Of a stretch of 34,737 nucleotides of DNA, positions 23,896 through 32,226 are shown in pieces. Numbering within the stretch: the first letter of the stretch is position 1; each line of letters opens with the position of its first letter. The DNA is taken from positions 1 through 34,737 of the forward strand of contig CACDTB010000010.1 of NCBI GenBank assembly GCA_902555535.1, given 5' to 3'. Below the pieces are notes generated by a model. The model saw nothing but the letters and a program-made list of their open reading frames with translations, did not search any database and was not told where the DNA came from. The translations under genes and the position numbers were made by a program. This DNA comes from an uncultured Pelagibacteraceae bacterium (GTDB taxonomy: Bacteria; Pseudomonadota; Alphaproteobacteria; Pelagibacterales; Pelagibacteraceae).

Positions 23896-24544
23896 CTTTT
23901 ATTTTTATTTTTCTTTTAGCTTTGTCAGCAAGTTTAGGGTCATGGGTTACCATGATTAAAGAAGAACCTTCTTCCTTGACATACTTAAATAAAATATTTG
24001 CAATCATGATAGAATTTTCAGTATCTAGGTTTCCGGTTGGTTCATCTGCTAAGATTAATTCTGGTTTCATTGCAATTGCTCTAGCGATAGCAACCCTTTG
24101 TTGTTCACCACCTGATAATTGACTTGGTAGATTATTGAAACGATATTTCAAACCAAAACGATCTAATAAAATTTTTGATTCTTTTTCTGGATTTTTGAAA
24201 TTATTAAGTTCGAGTGTAAGCGCAACATTTTCAACCGCTGTATAATTAGGAATTAAATAAAACGACTGAAATATTATTCCAATATTTTTCTTTCTTACCT
24301 CAGATACTTCGTCCTCACTAAGGCCAGTTATTTCCTGATCATTAAATATTATTTTACCAGAGGTTGGTTTTTCTAAGCCCCCAATTAACATTATTAAACT
24401 TGTTTTCCCTGAGCCACTTTCTCCAACTACTGAAACAGTTTCTTTTTTCTTAATATTTAAATCAATATTCTTTAAAACATTGATACTATCTTTACCAGTT
24501 TGGTATTTGAGATTTATTTTTTTTAATTTAAGAAGAGTACTCAT
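23879..24544 (-). CDS. ybbA: ABC transporter ATP-binding protein (YbbA/LolD-like)
   Basis: ATPase of 221 aa with Walker A GESGSGKTS at 41-49, signature LSGGEQQRVAIARAIA and Walker B LILADEPTGNLD, the LolD/FtsE/MacB subgroup. A longer frame starts at 24592, but the Met at 24544 (MSTLLKLKKI) gives the usual N-terminus, and the extra 16 residues would run into tesA. Its start codon overlaps the tesA start codon on the other strand by two bases (CATG), the same head-to-head layout as E. coli tesA/ybbA. Confidence 0.9.
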   Translation of the reverse strand: MSTLLKLKKINLKYQTGKDSINVLKNIDLNIKKKETVSVVGESGSGKTSLIMLIGGLEKPTSGKIIFNDQEITGLSEDEVSEVRKKNIGIIFQSFYLIPNYTAVENVALTLELNNFKNPEKESKILLDRFGLKYRFNNLPSQLSGGEQQRVAIARAIAMKPELILADEPTGNLDTENSIMIANILFKYVKEEGSSLIMVTHDPKLADKAKRKIKIKDGKIK

Positions 24545-25160
24545 GAATAAAACTATATTTATAAAAATTTTGATATTCTTTCTAGTGCACATAAACGCAA
24601 GTGCAATAGAAAAGGTTGTTTTGTTTGGTGATAGTTTGATGGCTGGTTATGGATTACCTAAAGAACATCATTTATCAATAGTTTTAGAAAAAAATCTTAA
24701 GCAAAGTGGTTTAAACATTAAAGTCATTAATGGGAGTGTTTCTGGAAGCACATCATCAGGTGGATTAAATAGAGCTGATTGGAGTTTATCAGAGCCAGGA
24801 ATAGATTTAATTATTTTAGGACTAGGAGCCAATGATATGCTAAGAGGAATTCAACCAGGAGAAACGGAAAGAAATTTAGAACAAATAATAAATGTTGCTC
24901 AGAATAAAAAGATTAAAATTATTTTAGCTGGAATGGTAGCGCCAGATACTCATGGGAAAAAATATAAAAAAGAGTTTGATGCTATTTATCCAAAGTTATC
25001 AAAAAAATATAATTTAGCATTAATCCCATTTCTTCTTGAAGGTGTGGCACTTAATCCAAGTTTAAATCAACAAGATGGCATTCATCCTAATATAGAGGGA
25101 ACAATTATAGTTAGCGATACAATTAAAAAGAGTATAATTTCTTATTTAAATTATGAATAA
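24543..25160 (+). CDS. tesA: Arylesterase / acyl-CoA thioesterase I, SGNH hydrolase
   Basis: Periplasmic hydrolase of 205 aa. A signal peptide (MNKTIFIKILIFFLVHINAS) is cut near Ala21. The SGNH blocks are all present: Ser31 in FGDSLMAGYG, Gly around 68 in GSVSGSTSSGG, Asn97 in GLGANDMLRG, and Asp178 and His181 in DGIHPN. Frame extends to 24480 but the Met at 24543 gives the expected signal peptide and the conserved divergent layout with ybbA. Cleaves esters and acyl thioesters of medium to long chains in vitro; physiological role unknown. It overlaps the TPR gene by eight bases. Confidence 0.93.
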   Translation: MNKTIFIKILIFFLVHINASAIEKVVLFGDSLMAGYGLPKEHHLSIVLEKNLKQSGLNIKVINGSVSGSTSSGGLNRADWSLSEPGIDLIILGLGANDMLRGIQPGETERNLEQIINVAQNKKIKIILAGMVAPDTHGKKYKKEFDAIYPKLSKKYNLALIPFLLEGVALNPSLNQQDGIHPNIEGTIIVSDTIKKSIISYLNYE

Positions 25161-25701
25161 GAAATTATTTTTTTTTCTAGTTTTTTTATTTTTTAATTCA
25201 AATGTTTTTGCAGAGGACAGAGATATAATACTTAATAAGCTATTTGATGAGTTGAAAATCAACCAGGCAAAAGTAGCATCTATTATTGAGCAAGAAATTT
25301 GGAATTTATGGAGCACACATCCAACAGATGAAAAATTAACTATAAAATTAAAACAAGGTTCAAAGTTTATAAGAGATCAAAAATTAAATGAAGCTTTAGA
25401 AATTTTTACAGAAGTAATTAATTTAGATCAAAATTGGGCTGAAGCTTGGAATAAAAGAGCGACAGTCCTTTATATGATTGGAGATTATGAAGCCTCTCAA
25501 AATGACATAGATAAAGTTCTTAATTTAGAAAAAAGACATTTTGGAGCTCTAGCAGGCCAAGGTTTAGTCAATATAAAATTAAAAAATTATGAAAAAGCAA
25601 TTGAAAGCTATGAAAAAGCTCAAGAAATATATCCAGCAATGCAGTCCCCTAAAATAATGATTAGAGAAATAAAACAGTTAATTAATCAACAGATGATTTA
25701 A
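25153..25701 (+). CDS. Periplasmic TPR protein
   Basis: Protein of 182 aa with a signal peptide (MNKKLFFFLVFLFFNSNVFA, cleaved before EDRD). Helical part contains three tetratricopeptide repeats between about residues 70 and 165: LNEALEIFTEVINLDQNW, YEASQNDIDKVLNLEKRH and YEKAIESYEKAQEIYP. The stretch IWNLWSTHP near residue 47 is seen in related alphaproteobacterial TPR proteins. It starts inside the end of tesA. TPR proteins mediate protein contacts; partner unknown. Confidence 0.85.
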   Translation: MNKKLFFFLVFLFFNSNVFAEDRDIILNKLFDELKINQAKVASIIEQEIWNLWSTHPTDEKLTIKLKQGSKFIRDQKLNEALEIFTEVINLDQNWAEAWNKRATVLYMIGDYEASQNDIDKVLNLEKRHFGALAGQGLVNIKLKNYEKAIESYEKAQEIYPAMQSPKIMIREIKQLINQQMI

Positions 25702-25708
25702 TTTAAAT

Positions 25709-25737
25709 TTGTAAGATTTTTTCATTTGCTCTATAAA
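25709..25737 (+). promoter_or_regulatory. Possible sigma-70 promoter of the TRAP operon
   Basis: TTGTAA (25709-25714) and TATAAA (25732-25737) with a 17-base spacer upstream of dctQ. The hexamers match 4/6 and 5/6 of the consensus. Position after the TPR gene and before a new operon fits, but AT-rich DNA yields chance matches easily. Confidence 0.35.
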
Positions 25738-25738
25738 C

Positions 25739-25756
25739 TACTGAAATTATTCAGTA
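25739..25756 (+). promoter_or_regulatory. Perfect palindrome directly before dctQ
   Basis: TACTGAA (25739-25745), loop ATTA, TTCAGTA (25750-25756), ending at the base before the ATG at 25757. No ribosome site is visible, because the palindrome occupies its place. Either an operator over the transcription start or an RNA hairpin that closes the start region. Confidence 0.6.
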
Positions 25757-26266
25757 ATGCCAAAATTTATATCCATATATGTAAAATTTGTTGATCTAAC
25801 TTGTGAGAAAATTGGAAGATTTGTCATGTATTGGGTTTTTTTCATGATGTTTCTTTTAATCTTATCCTTTGTGACAAGAAATATTATTAATTACCCGTTG
25901 ATGTGGATAATTGAAATGGCACAATTTACCATCACTGCATATTATCTTCTTGGCGGTGGATATTCTATGATCACAGATGATCATGTTAGAATGGATTTGT
26001 TTTATGGGAGGCTATCAAAAAAAGGCAAAGCAAAAATGGATATTTTCACAAGTATTTTTCTTATTTTTTACTTAGTTTTGTTATTTCTTGGTTCAATAAC
26101 AAGTTTGATTTATACAATTGAAACTAAGCAAAAACTTTTTACTGCATGGGCACCATATGTTTGGCCAATTAAAACATTAATGTTAATAGGAATTTTATTA
26201 ATGTTACTTCAAGCATTTTCAACTTTGTTTAAAGATTTTGCTAAAATAAAAGAGAACAAGATTTAA
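25757..26266 (+). CDS. dctQ: TRAP transporter small permease, DctQ type
   Basis: Inner-membrane protein of 169 aa with four helices, the standard size of DctQ. Family features include a helix with WIIEMAQFTITAYYLLGGGY and the following DDHVRMDLFYGRLS. Partners the large permease two bases downstream and the DctP binding protein after that. The set forms a sodium-driven importer of organic acids or similar compounds. The start is preceded by a palindrome rather than a ribosome site. Confidence 0.92.
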   Translation: MPKFISIYVKFVDLTCEKIGRFVMYWVFFMMFLLILSFVTRNIINYPLMWIIEMAQFTITAYYLLGGGYSMITDDHVRMDLFYGRLSKKGKAKMDIFTSIFLIFYLVLLFLGSITSLIYTIETKQKLFTAWAPYVWPIKTLMLIGILLMLLQAFSTLFKDFAKIKENKI

Positions 26267-26268
26267 TT

Positions 26269-27606
26269 ATGTTGGCGCAATATTTAAGTTACGAATTCAT
26301 AGCATTATTCATGTTCATAACCATGTTAGCGATGATGTTTACTGGCCAAAGAGTTTTTGGTGCTATTGGTTTTGTTGCTGCTGCTTCAGCTCTATTAATT
26401 TGGGGTGAGGGTTCAATGGAAATGCCTTATACAGCAACGTGGAAACTATTTAAATGGTATCCCATGTTAACTTTACCTTTGTTTATTTATATGGGTTTCA
26501 TGATATCCGAGTCTGGTATTGCCAATGATCTCTATAAAATGTTTCACGTATTATTTGGGGGCTTGAAAGGTGGTCTAGCAATTGGAACAATGTTCATGAT
26601 GGTAGCTATTTCAGCAATGAATGGTTTAAGCGTTGCGGGAATGGCAATTGGAGCAACTATAGCTTTACCTGAAATGTTAAAGAGAAATTATGATAAAAGG
26701 ATGATCACTGGTGTAGTACAAGCTGGAAGTTCGCTTGGGATTCTTATTCCCCCAAGTGTTGTGATGGTATTATATGGAATGATTGCTCGACAACCTGTTA
26801 GTAAACTTTGGATGGCTGGAATTCTACCAGGCTTGTTAATGGCCTCATTATTTTTAATTTATATTTATGTGAGATGCAAACTTCAGCCAGAGTTGGGACC
26901 ACCTTTAAAAAAAGAGGAAAGAAATATATCTACAGCTGAGAAAATAGATTTATTAAAAGCAGGTATTATTCCTTTCTTAATATTTTTTTTCATGACAGGT
27001 CTTTTTCTGATGGGAATTGCAAGTTTAGTTGAGTGTTCTGCTGTTGGTGCGTTCTTAGCAACTTTAGCAGCAATTTATAAAAGAAGATTCAATAGACAGG
27101 TTCTAGAAAACACTCTTAAAAAGACCTTAGGAGTTTCGTGCATGTTTATGTGGATTATTTTAGCAGCTTTGACTTTTGGAGCAGTATTTGATGGTTTAGG
27201 TGCTGGACGTGCGATTGAAACACTTTTTATTGAAAGATGGAATTTAACACCATGGGGTGTGCTAATTATGATGCAACTTTCTTATATTTTAATGGGAATG
27301 TTTTTAGATGATACGGCAATGTTAGTAATTGTTGCACCGCTATATGTACCCTTAATTATTTCATTAGGTTTTGATCCAATCTGGTATGGAGTTCTTTACA
27401 CTATAACTTGTCAGATAGCCTATATGACCCCTCCATTTGGATATAACTTATTTTTAATGAGAGCAATGGCTCCAAAAGAAATTACATTACAAGATATTTA
27501 TAGATCTATAATTCCTTTTGTGCTCATTATGGTAATTGGTTTAGCAATAGTTATGGCTTTTCCAGAAATTGCAACTTATCTTCCAGAAAAATATTTATCT
27601 AGATAA
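26269..27606 (+). CDS. dctM: TRAP transporter large permease, DctM type
   Basis: Inner-membrane transport subunit of 445 aa with about 12 helices. The family motifs are GGLKGGLAIG near residue 98, GSSLGILIPPSVVMVLYG near 154-171 and MFLDDTAMLVIVAPLYVPL near 344-362, and TPPFGYNLFLM near 385. Two bases follow the DctQ stop. Substrate choice is set by DctP. Confidence 0.94.
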   Translation: MLAQYLSYEFIALFMFITMLAMMFTGQRVFGAIGFVAAASALLIWGEGSMEMPYTATWKLFKWYPMLTLPLFIYMGFMISESGIANDLYKMFHVLFGGLKGGLAIGTMFMMVAISAMNGLSVAGMAIGATIALPEMLKRNYDKRMITGVVQAGSSLGILIPPSVVMVLYGMIARQPVSKLWMAGILPGLLMASLFLIYIYVRCKLQPELGPPLKKEERNISTAEKIDLLKAGIIPFLIFFFMTGLFLMGIASLVECSAVGAFLATLAAIYKRRFNRQVLENTLKKTLGVSCMFMWIILAALTFGAVFDGLGAGRAIETLFIERWNLTPWGVLIMMQLSYILMGMFLDDTAMLVIVAPLYVPLIISLGFDPIWYGVLYTITCQIAYMTPPFGYNLFLMRAMAPKEITLQDIYRSIIPFVLIMVIGLAIVMAFPEIATYLPEKYLSR

Positions 27607-27722
27607 TTCAACTGTAAGTTTAAAAAATTTTTTTTTAGATTAAATATTCTTTAATAATTCTTAATAATTAAGTTTCATAAAAATTTATTTTATAATAATA
27701 TTTTTTTATTATTTATATCAAC

Positions 27723-27735
27723 GAGAGGAGACCAA
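27723..27735 (+). promoter_or_regulatory. Strong ribosome site of dctP
   Basis: GAGAGGAG (27723-27730) five bases before a GTG start (27736). It is among the best ribosome sites in the window and fixes the GTG as start. A 129-base gap after dctM with repeats of TTAATAATT (27651 and 27661) and a TATAAT at 27691-27696 suggests separate expression of the binding protein. Confidence 0.75.
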
Positions 27736-28812
27736 GTGAAAAAAGATAAAAAAATAATAACGAATAAAAGACGTTCGTTTATAAAAAAAGCAGGTTTATT
27801 AACGTTGGGTGCTGCAGGAGCAACGGCTATTAAAGCTCCATACGCTTATTCAGCATCAAATCCAATTAAATGGAGATTACAGACATATTCTGGTGCTCCA
27901 CTTGGTGCGCATGTAATAAAACCTCAAATTGAGGCTTTTAACAAAGCTGCATATGGAGAAATGGAAATTGAACTTTATTACGCAGATCAACTTGTACCGA
28001 CAGATGAATTGTTTAGAGCGATGCAAGCTGGAACTATTGATGCTGTTCAAAGTGATGACGCAACAATGGGCTCACCTGTAGATATTCAGGTTTTTGGTGG
28101 ATACTTCCCATTTGCAACAAGATATAGTTTAGATGTCCCGTCTTTATTTAAATATTATGGTTTAAATGAGATTTGGGATGAAGCTTATAGTGAAGTAAAA
28201 GGAGTTCAATGGTTAAGTACCAGTGCATGGGACCCTTGTCATTTATTTACTGTAAATAAAAAAATTACAAAATTATCTGACATGAAAGGTCTACGTGTAT
28301 TTGGTGTTCCAACTGCAGGTAAATTCTTAGCGAGATATGGATTAATTCCAGTAATCGTGCCATGGGATGATGTTGAAGTAGCTATGCAAACTGGAGAATT
28401 AGACGGTGTTTGTTGGTGTGGATTTACAGAGGCCTACGAAGTCGGTTGGGCTGATATTTGTAAGTACGCATTAACTAACTCTGTAACAGGTGCATGGTTT
28501 GGATCATATTTTGCTAACCAAAAAAGTTGGGACAAGCTAAGTCCAAAACTTCAAGCTCTTTACAGAATGTCAATTAATGACTCTCACTACTATAGACAAG
28601 TATGGTATTGGGGTGGTGAGGCTGACCTACGTGTTAATGGTAAGAAAATGGAACTAACAAGTCTTCCAGCTAATGAGTGGAGTCAAGTAGTTAAAGACTC
28701 TGAACAATTCTGGGATGAAACTTCTAAGATTAGTCCAAGAGCTAAAAAAGTTGTTGATGCATTTAAATTATATGCAGCAACGATGGAAAAAGCAGGATAT
28801 CCTTACAGATAA
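27736..28812 (+). CDS. dctP: TRAP transporter substrate-binding protein, DctP family, TAT-exported
   Basis: Periplasmic binding protein of 358 aa from a GTG start. The N-terminus has a twin-arginine signal (RRSFIKK at residues 12-18, then a weak hydrophobic run to AYSA near 40). The mature part begins IKWRLQTYSGAPLGAH and carries the DctP helices, with the binding-region stretch ELDGVCWCGFTEAYEVGW. This resembles the TakP-type, 2-oxoacid/mannitol-like group rather than C4-dicarboxylate DctP, but the ligand is not settled. It is the last gene of the TRAP set, and a strong terminator follows. Confidence 0.9.
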   Translation: MKKDKKIITNKRRSFIKKAGLLTLGAAGATAIKAPYAYSASNPIKWRLQTYSGAPLGAHVIKPQIEAFNKAAYGEMEIELYYADQLVPTDELFRAMQAGTIDAVQSDDATMGSPVDIQVFGGYFPFATRYSLDVPSLFKYYGLNEIWDEAYSEVKGVQWLSTSAWDPCHLFTVNKKITKLSDMKGLRVFGVPTAGKFLARYGLIPVIVPWDDVEVAMQTGELDGVCWCGFTEAYEVGWADICKYALTNSVTGAWFGSYFANQKSWDKLSPKLQALYRMSINDSHYYRQVWYWGGEADLRVNGKKMELTSLPANEWSQVVKDSEQFWDETSKISPRAKKVVDAFKLYAATMEKAGYPYR

Positions 28813-28822
28813 AATTATAATT

Positions 28823-28851
28823 AAGGCGCCTTTAAATAAAGGCGCCTTTTT
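28823..28851 (+). terminator. Rho-independent terminator of the TRAP genes
   Basis: Stem AAGGCGCCTTT (28823-28833) / AAAGGCGCCTT (28838-28848), 11 perfect pairs, loop AAAT, then a T-run on the plus strand. It separates dctP from the convergent SDR gene. On the minus strand the following tract is TTAATTAT, so it would be a weaker stop in that direction. Confidence 0.9.
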
Positions 28852-28856
28852 AAAAT

Positions 28857-29612
28857 TTAAGGTTTAGAAGTTAAACCGCCGTCTACAATTATTTCAGTTC
28901 CAGTAATATAGTCAGCTTGGTCACTTAATAAAAAAACTGATGCATTTGATATATCTTCAGGTTTTCCAACTCTATTTAAAGGAATAAATTTTTCCAAATT
29001 CCTTTTTGCTTTTGGATTTCTTTTCCATCTAATTTGCATTGGTGTTTCAATAGGACCTGGTAATATAATATTTGACCGAATATTATCTGATGCAAATTGA
29101 ATTGCAAAAGATTTTGAAAGCCTGATCATTGCAGCTTTGGAAGCACCATATGCATCTTGTGGTTTATCATCACCTGACAAAGCATCAATAGAAGAAATAT
29201 GAACCATCGAACCAAATTTATTTTTTTTCATTAATGGAACAATAATTTTAGATAGATACATCATTGATTTTAAATTGATTTTAAAAACTTTATCCCAAAT
29301 AACAGAATTAATATTTATAGCTGAAACATCTTTATCAAACCATAAAACACCAGTTGTATTTATTAAATAATCAATGCTTTTTTGTTTTTTATAGAAGCCA
29401 TCGATACATTTTTTCATTTTATTAAAATTTATTACGTCAACTTTTTTAAAATGACAATTCTTATTTTTTAATAAAAATTCTTTACTAGGACTTCGTAAAT
29501 CTAACATTAATACCTGAATATTATTTTTCGATAGTTCTTTTGAAATCTCTAAGCCCATTCCACCACTTGCACCTGTTACAATCGCAGATTTTCCTTTAAA
29601 ACTTAATTTCAT
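28857..29612 (-). CDS. Short-chain dehydrogenase/reductase
   Basis: SDR of 251 aa with TGASGGMG at residues 13-20, an Asp at the end of strand 2 (LMLDLR), Ser in HISSIDA, and Tyr and Lys in YGASKAA. The C-terminal GTEIIVDGG is typical. One base separates its ATG from the aldehyde dehydrogenase stop, so the two minus-strand genes form an operon. It is the third SDR in the window and is less similar to the two sugar enzymes. Substrate unknown; the neighbours suggest an alcohol, polyol or hydroxy acid. Confidence 0.88.
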   Translation of the reverse strand: MKLSFKGKSAIVTGASGGMGLEISKELSKNNIQVLMLDLRSPSKEFLLKNKNCHFKKVDVINFNKMKKCIDGFYKKQKSIDYLINTTGVLWFDKDVSAININSVIWDKVFKINLKSMMYLSKIIVPLMKKNKFGSMVHISSIDALSGDDKPQDAYGASKAAMIRLSKSFAIQFASDNIRSNIILPGPIETPMQIRWKRNPKAKRNLEKFIPLNRVGKPEDISNASVFLLSDQADYITGTEIIVDGGLTSKP

Positions 29613-29613
29613 A

Positions 29614-30990
29614 TTATTGTTCTTTTCTTAAATGAAAGCTTTTTGGAGCAGTAAGTTTTTCATATGCAATTTCAGATAACGAGCAGCCTTTCCCAGTTTC
29701 TTTAACACCGGTCCAAGAAAGAGCGGGATCTAAATAATCACATCTGTTCATAAAAAAAGTTCCTGTTTGAACTTGACTACCAACTTTTTCTGCAATTTCT
29801 AAATCTTTAGTCCAAATGGACGCTGTTAAACCATAAGGACTATCATTCATTAATTTTATAGCCTCATTTTCATCATTCACTTTCATTATTCCAACACAAG
29901 GTCCAAAAGTTTCCTCAGTCATAAATCCCATATTGTGATTCACATTAATTAAAACTTGAGGAACCATATAATTTTTGTGTTCCTTTGGAAAATTAAATTT
30001 ATTTTCATCAATTATCTTCTTAGCACCTTTATTAATAGCATCATCCATTTGTTTATGAATAAAATTTGCCGCTGAAAGTTTTACTACGGGCCCTAAGTTA
30101 GTTTCTTTTTCAAGGGGATTACCAAGTTTATAATCATAAGCCTTAGAAGCAAATAATTCTATAAAGTTATTATAAATTTTTTCATCAACATAGATTCTCT
30201 CAATACCACAGCATGATTGACCAGAATTAAAAAAGGAACCATCTACAAGATTTTCAACTGTTTTTTCTAAATCACAGTCATGTCTTGCATATGCTGGGTC
30301 TTTTCCACCCAATTCTAGTGCCATATCAATAAACTTAGTGTGTGTTGCTCTTTGTACATCGTAACCAGCTTTTACAGATCCTGTAAAAGATACAAAATTA
30401 ATTCTTTTATCAGATACTACTTTTAATCCATCCTCATGGTTTAAATGTAGGTAACTAAAAACATCTTTAGGCAATGTTTTTTTTGCTGATTGATAAAGTT
30501 GTTCAGCACACAAAGGTGTTTGTGCCGAGTGTTTTAAAATAACAGAATTTCCAGCAGCCATTGCAGGTATAATAGAGTTAACAGCTACAAGATAAGGATA
30601 ATTCCATGGAGCTATTACAAAAACAATTCCAAGTGCTCTTCTTTTTATATAACTTTTAAAATTATTATCTTTAGTAACATCAATGTCAGCCAATTTTTTT
30701 TCTGCAATTGACAACATATAATCAGCTCTTTCTTTAAAACCATTTAGTTCATTAATTGCCTGAGAAATTGGTCTTCCAATTTGTCTACTTAATTCCTCTC
30801 CTATAACATCACCTTTCGATAAAAAATCATCAACAAAATTTTTAAGTAGTTCAACTCTTTCACTTACAATTAAATTTTCCCAACCTTTTTGTGCTTTAAT
30901 TGAATTTTCAATTGTTTGTTCAATATTGTTGGAATGATACTCTCTTTCCACGTAAACGGTATTATCAATAGGTGTAATAGTTTTTTGCAT
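29614..30990 (-). CDS. Aldehyde dehydrogenase family protein
   Basis: NAD(P)-dependent aldehyde oxidation. It is 458 aa, slightly shorter than the usual 480-500. Asn130 in FVIAPWNYPY, Lys153 in ILKHSAQTP, Glu226 in ALELGGKDPAYA and Cys260 in NSGQSCCG are the catalytic residues. The C-terminal NRCDYLDPALSWTGVK with KSFHLR marks a subgroup I associate with alcohol/amine catabolism loci. It is divergent from the iron alcohol dehydrogenase, whose product could be its substrate. Confidence 0.92.
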   Translation of the reverse strand: MQKTITPIDNTVYVEREYHSNNIEQTIENSIKAQKGWENLIVSERVELLKNFVDDFLSKGDVIGEELSRQIGRPISQAINELNGFKERADYMLSIAEKKLADIDVTKDNNFKSYIKRRALGIVFVIAPWNYPYLVAVNSIIPAMAAGNSVILKHSAQTPLCAEQLYQSAKKTLPKDVFSYLHLNHEDGLKVVSDKRINFVSFTGSVKAGYDVQRATHTKFIDMALELGGKDPAYARHDCDLEKTVENLVDGSFFNSGQSCCGIERIYVDEKIYNNFIELFASKAYDYKLGNPLEKETNLGPVVKLSAANFIHKQMDDAINKGAKKIIDENKFNFPKEHKNYMVPQVLINVNHNMGFMTEETFGPCVGIMKVNDENEAIKLMNDSPYGLTASIWTKDLEIAEKVGSQVQTGTFFMNRCDYLDPALSWTGVKETGKGCSLSEIAYEKLTAPKSFHLRKEQ

Positions 30991-31009
30991 AATATTTTAG
31001 TTAAAAATT

Positions 31010-31029
31010 TGTATATAAAGTGATATACA
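31010..31029. promoter_or_regulatory. Operator-like palindrome between ALDH and iron-ADH genes
   Basis: TGTATAT (31010-31016), spacer AAAGTG, ATATACA (31023-31029): a 7-bp perfect inverted repeat in the middle of the 72-base divergent gap. TTGTATATACAA-like sites are common for GntR-type regulators, but no regulator is encoded beside it, so only the pattern is certain. Confidence 0.5.
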
Positions 31030-31062
31030 GCATCTGATTTCATAAAACACTAAAATATTATT

Positions 31063-32226
31063 ATGCAAAAATATAACTGGAATTATCCAACTACTATGTG
31101 GGTAGGTGAAAATAGAATTAACGATATAGCAGATGCTTGTAAAAATTTAAATATTTCAAAACCATTATTGGTTACGGATAAAGGTTTAGCTGCATCCGAT
31201 ATTGTAAAAAAAACTATAACAAATTTGAAAAACAATAATTTAATAGCTCACTTGTATTCAAATGTAGTAGGAAATCCAACTGGGAGTAATGTAAGTGAAG
31301 GGGTTGATTGTTATAAAAAAAATAATTGTGATGGAGTTATTGCATTTGGTGGTGGGAGTGGTTTAGATGTTGGAAAAGCAGTTGCATTTATGTCAGGTCA
31401 AACTTTACCAATTTGGGAATTTGAGGATGTTGGAGATAATTGGACTAAAGCAAATTCAGATAAAATTGCACCTATTATAGCTGTTCCAACAACTGCTGGA
31501 ACTGGATCTGAGACAGGAAGGGCATCTGTGATTTTAAATGAAGAAACAGGAGTTAAAAATATTATTTTTCACCCAAAATTTTTACCATCACTAGTAATTC
31601 TGGATCCAGTTTTAACAGTCGGACTTCCTCCAAAATTAACTGCTGCAACAGGCATGGATGCTTTAGCTCATAATCTGGAAGCATATTGTGCACCTGGATA
31701 TCATCCAATGGCAGATGGAATAGCATTAGAGGGAATGAGGTTAATAAATAAATGGTTATTAGAAGCTGTTAATAATGGATCTAATTTAGAAGCTAGAATG
31801 AGCATGTTAACTGCTGCTAGTATGGGCTCAACCGCTTTTCAAAAAGGCTTAGGTGCTATTCATTCATTAAGTCATCCGGTGAATGCACTTAATAACGTTC
31901 ATCATGGATTATCTAATGCAATTTTTATGCCTTATGTGTTAACTTTTAACAAAGACGTTATTGAAGATAAAATAATTAAAATTTGTGATTATATAGAATT
32001 AAATGACAGATCATTTAATGGTTTTGTTAATTGGGTATTAGATTTAAGAAAAAAATTACATTTACCTAATAAATTATCAGAGGTTATAAAAGAGAAAGAT
32101 TTACAATTAGATCGTTTATCTAAAATGGCTTTATTGGATCCATCTACTGGAGGAAATCCTAAAAAATTAACTGAAGCTGATATGAAAAAAATGTATCAAC
32201 ATAGTATGTCAGGCACTCTATTTTAA
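31063..32226 (+). CDS. Iron-containing alcohol dehydrogenase
   Basis: Group III, iron-type alcohol dehydrogenase of 387 aa. NAD site GGGSGLDVGKA at 96-106 and TTAGTGSE at 143-150. Metal ligands expected at Asp199 and His203 (GMDALAHNLEAY), His267 (GAIHSLSHP) and His281 (HHGLSNA). It oxidises primary alcohols or reduces aldehydes; an iron ADH has been linked to methanol oxidation in SAR11. Divergent from the aldehyde dehydrogenase, and its stop overlaps the glutamine amidotransferase ATG. Confidence 0.92.
   Translation: MQKYNWNYPTTMWVGENRINDIADACKNLNISKPLLVTDKGLAASDIVKKTITNLKNNNLIAHLYSNVVGNPTGSNVSEGVDCYKKNNCDGVIAFGGGSGLDVGKAVAFMSGQTLPIWEFEDVGDNWTKANSDKIAPIIAVPTTAGTGSETGRASVILNEETGVKNIIFHPKFLPSLVILDPVLTVGLPPKLTAATGMDALAHNLEAYCAPGYHPMADGIALEGMRLINKWLLEAVNNGSNLEARMSMLTAASMGSTAFQKGLGAIHSLSHPVNALNNVHHGLSNAIFMPYVLTFNKDVIEDKIIKICDYIELNDRSFNGFVNWVLDLRKKLHLPNKLSEVIKEKDLQLDRLSKMALLDPSTGGNPKKLTEADMKKMYQHSMSGTLF

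Noticed and set aside
24480..24542. Upstream extension of tesA and the matching extension of ybbA to 24592
   Set aside because: Both would run into the other gene, and both proteins have natural N-termini at the CATG.
27697..27720. AATAATA/TATTATT hairpin before dctP as a terminator
   Set aside because: A/T-only stem, too weak and expected by chance in such AT-rich DNA.
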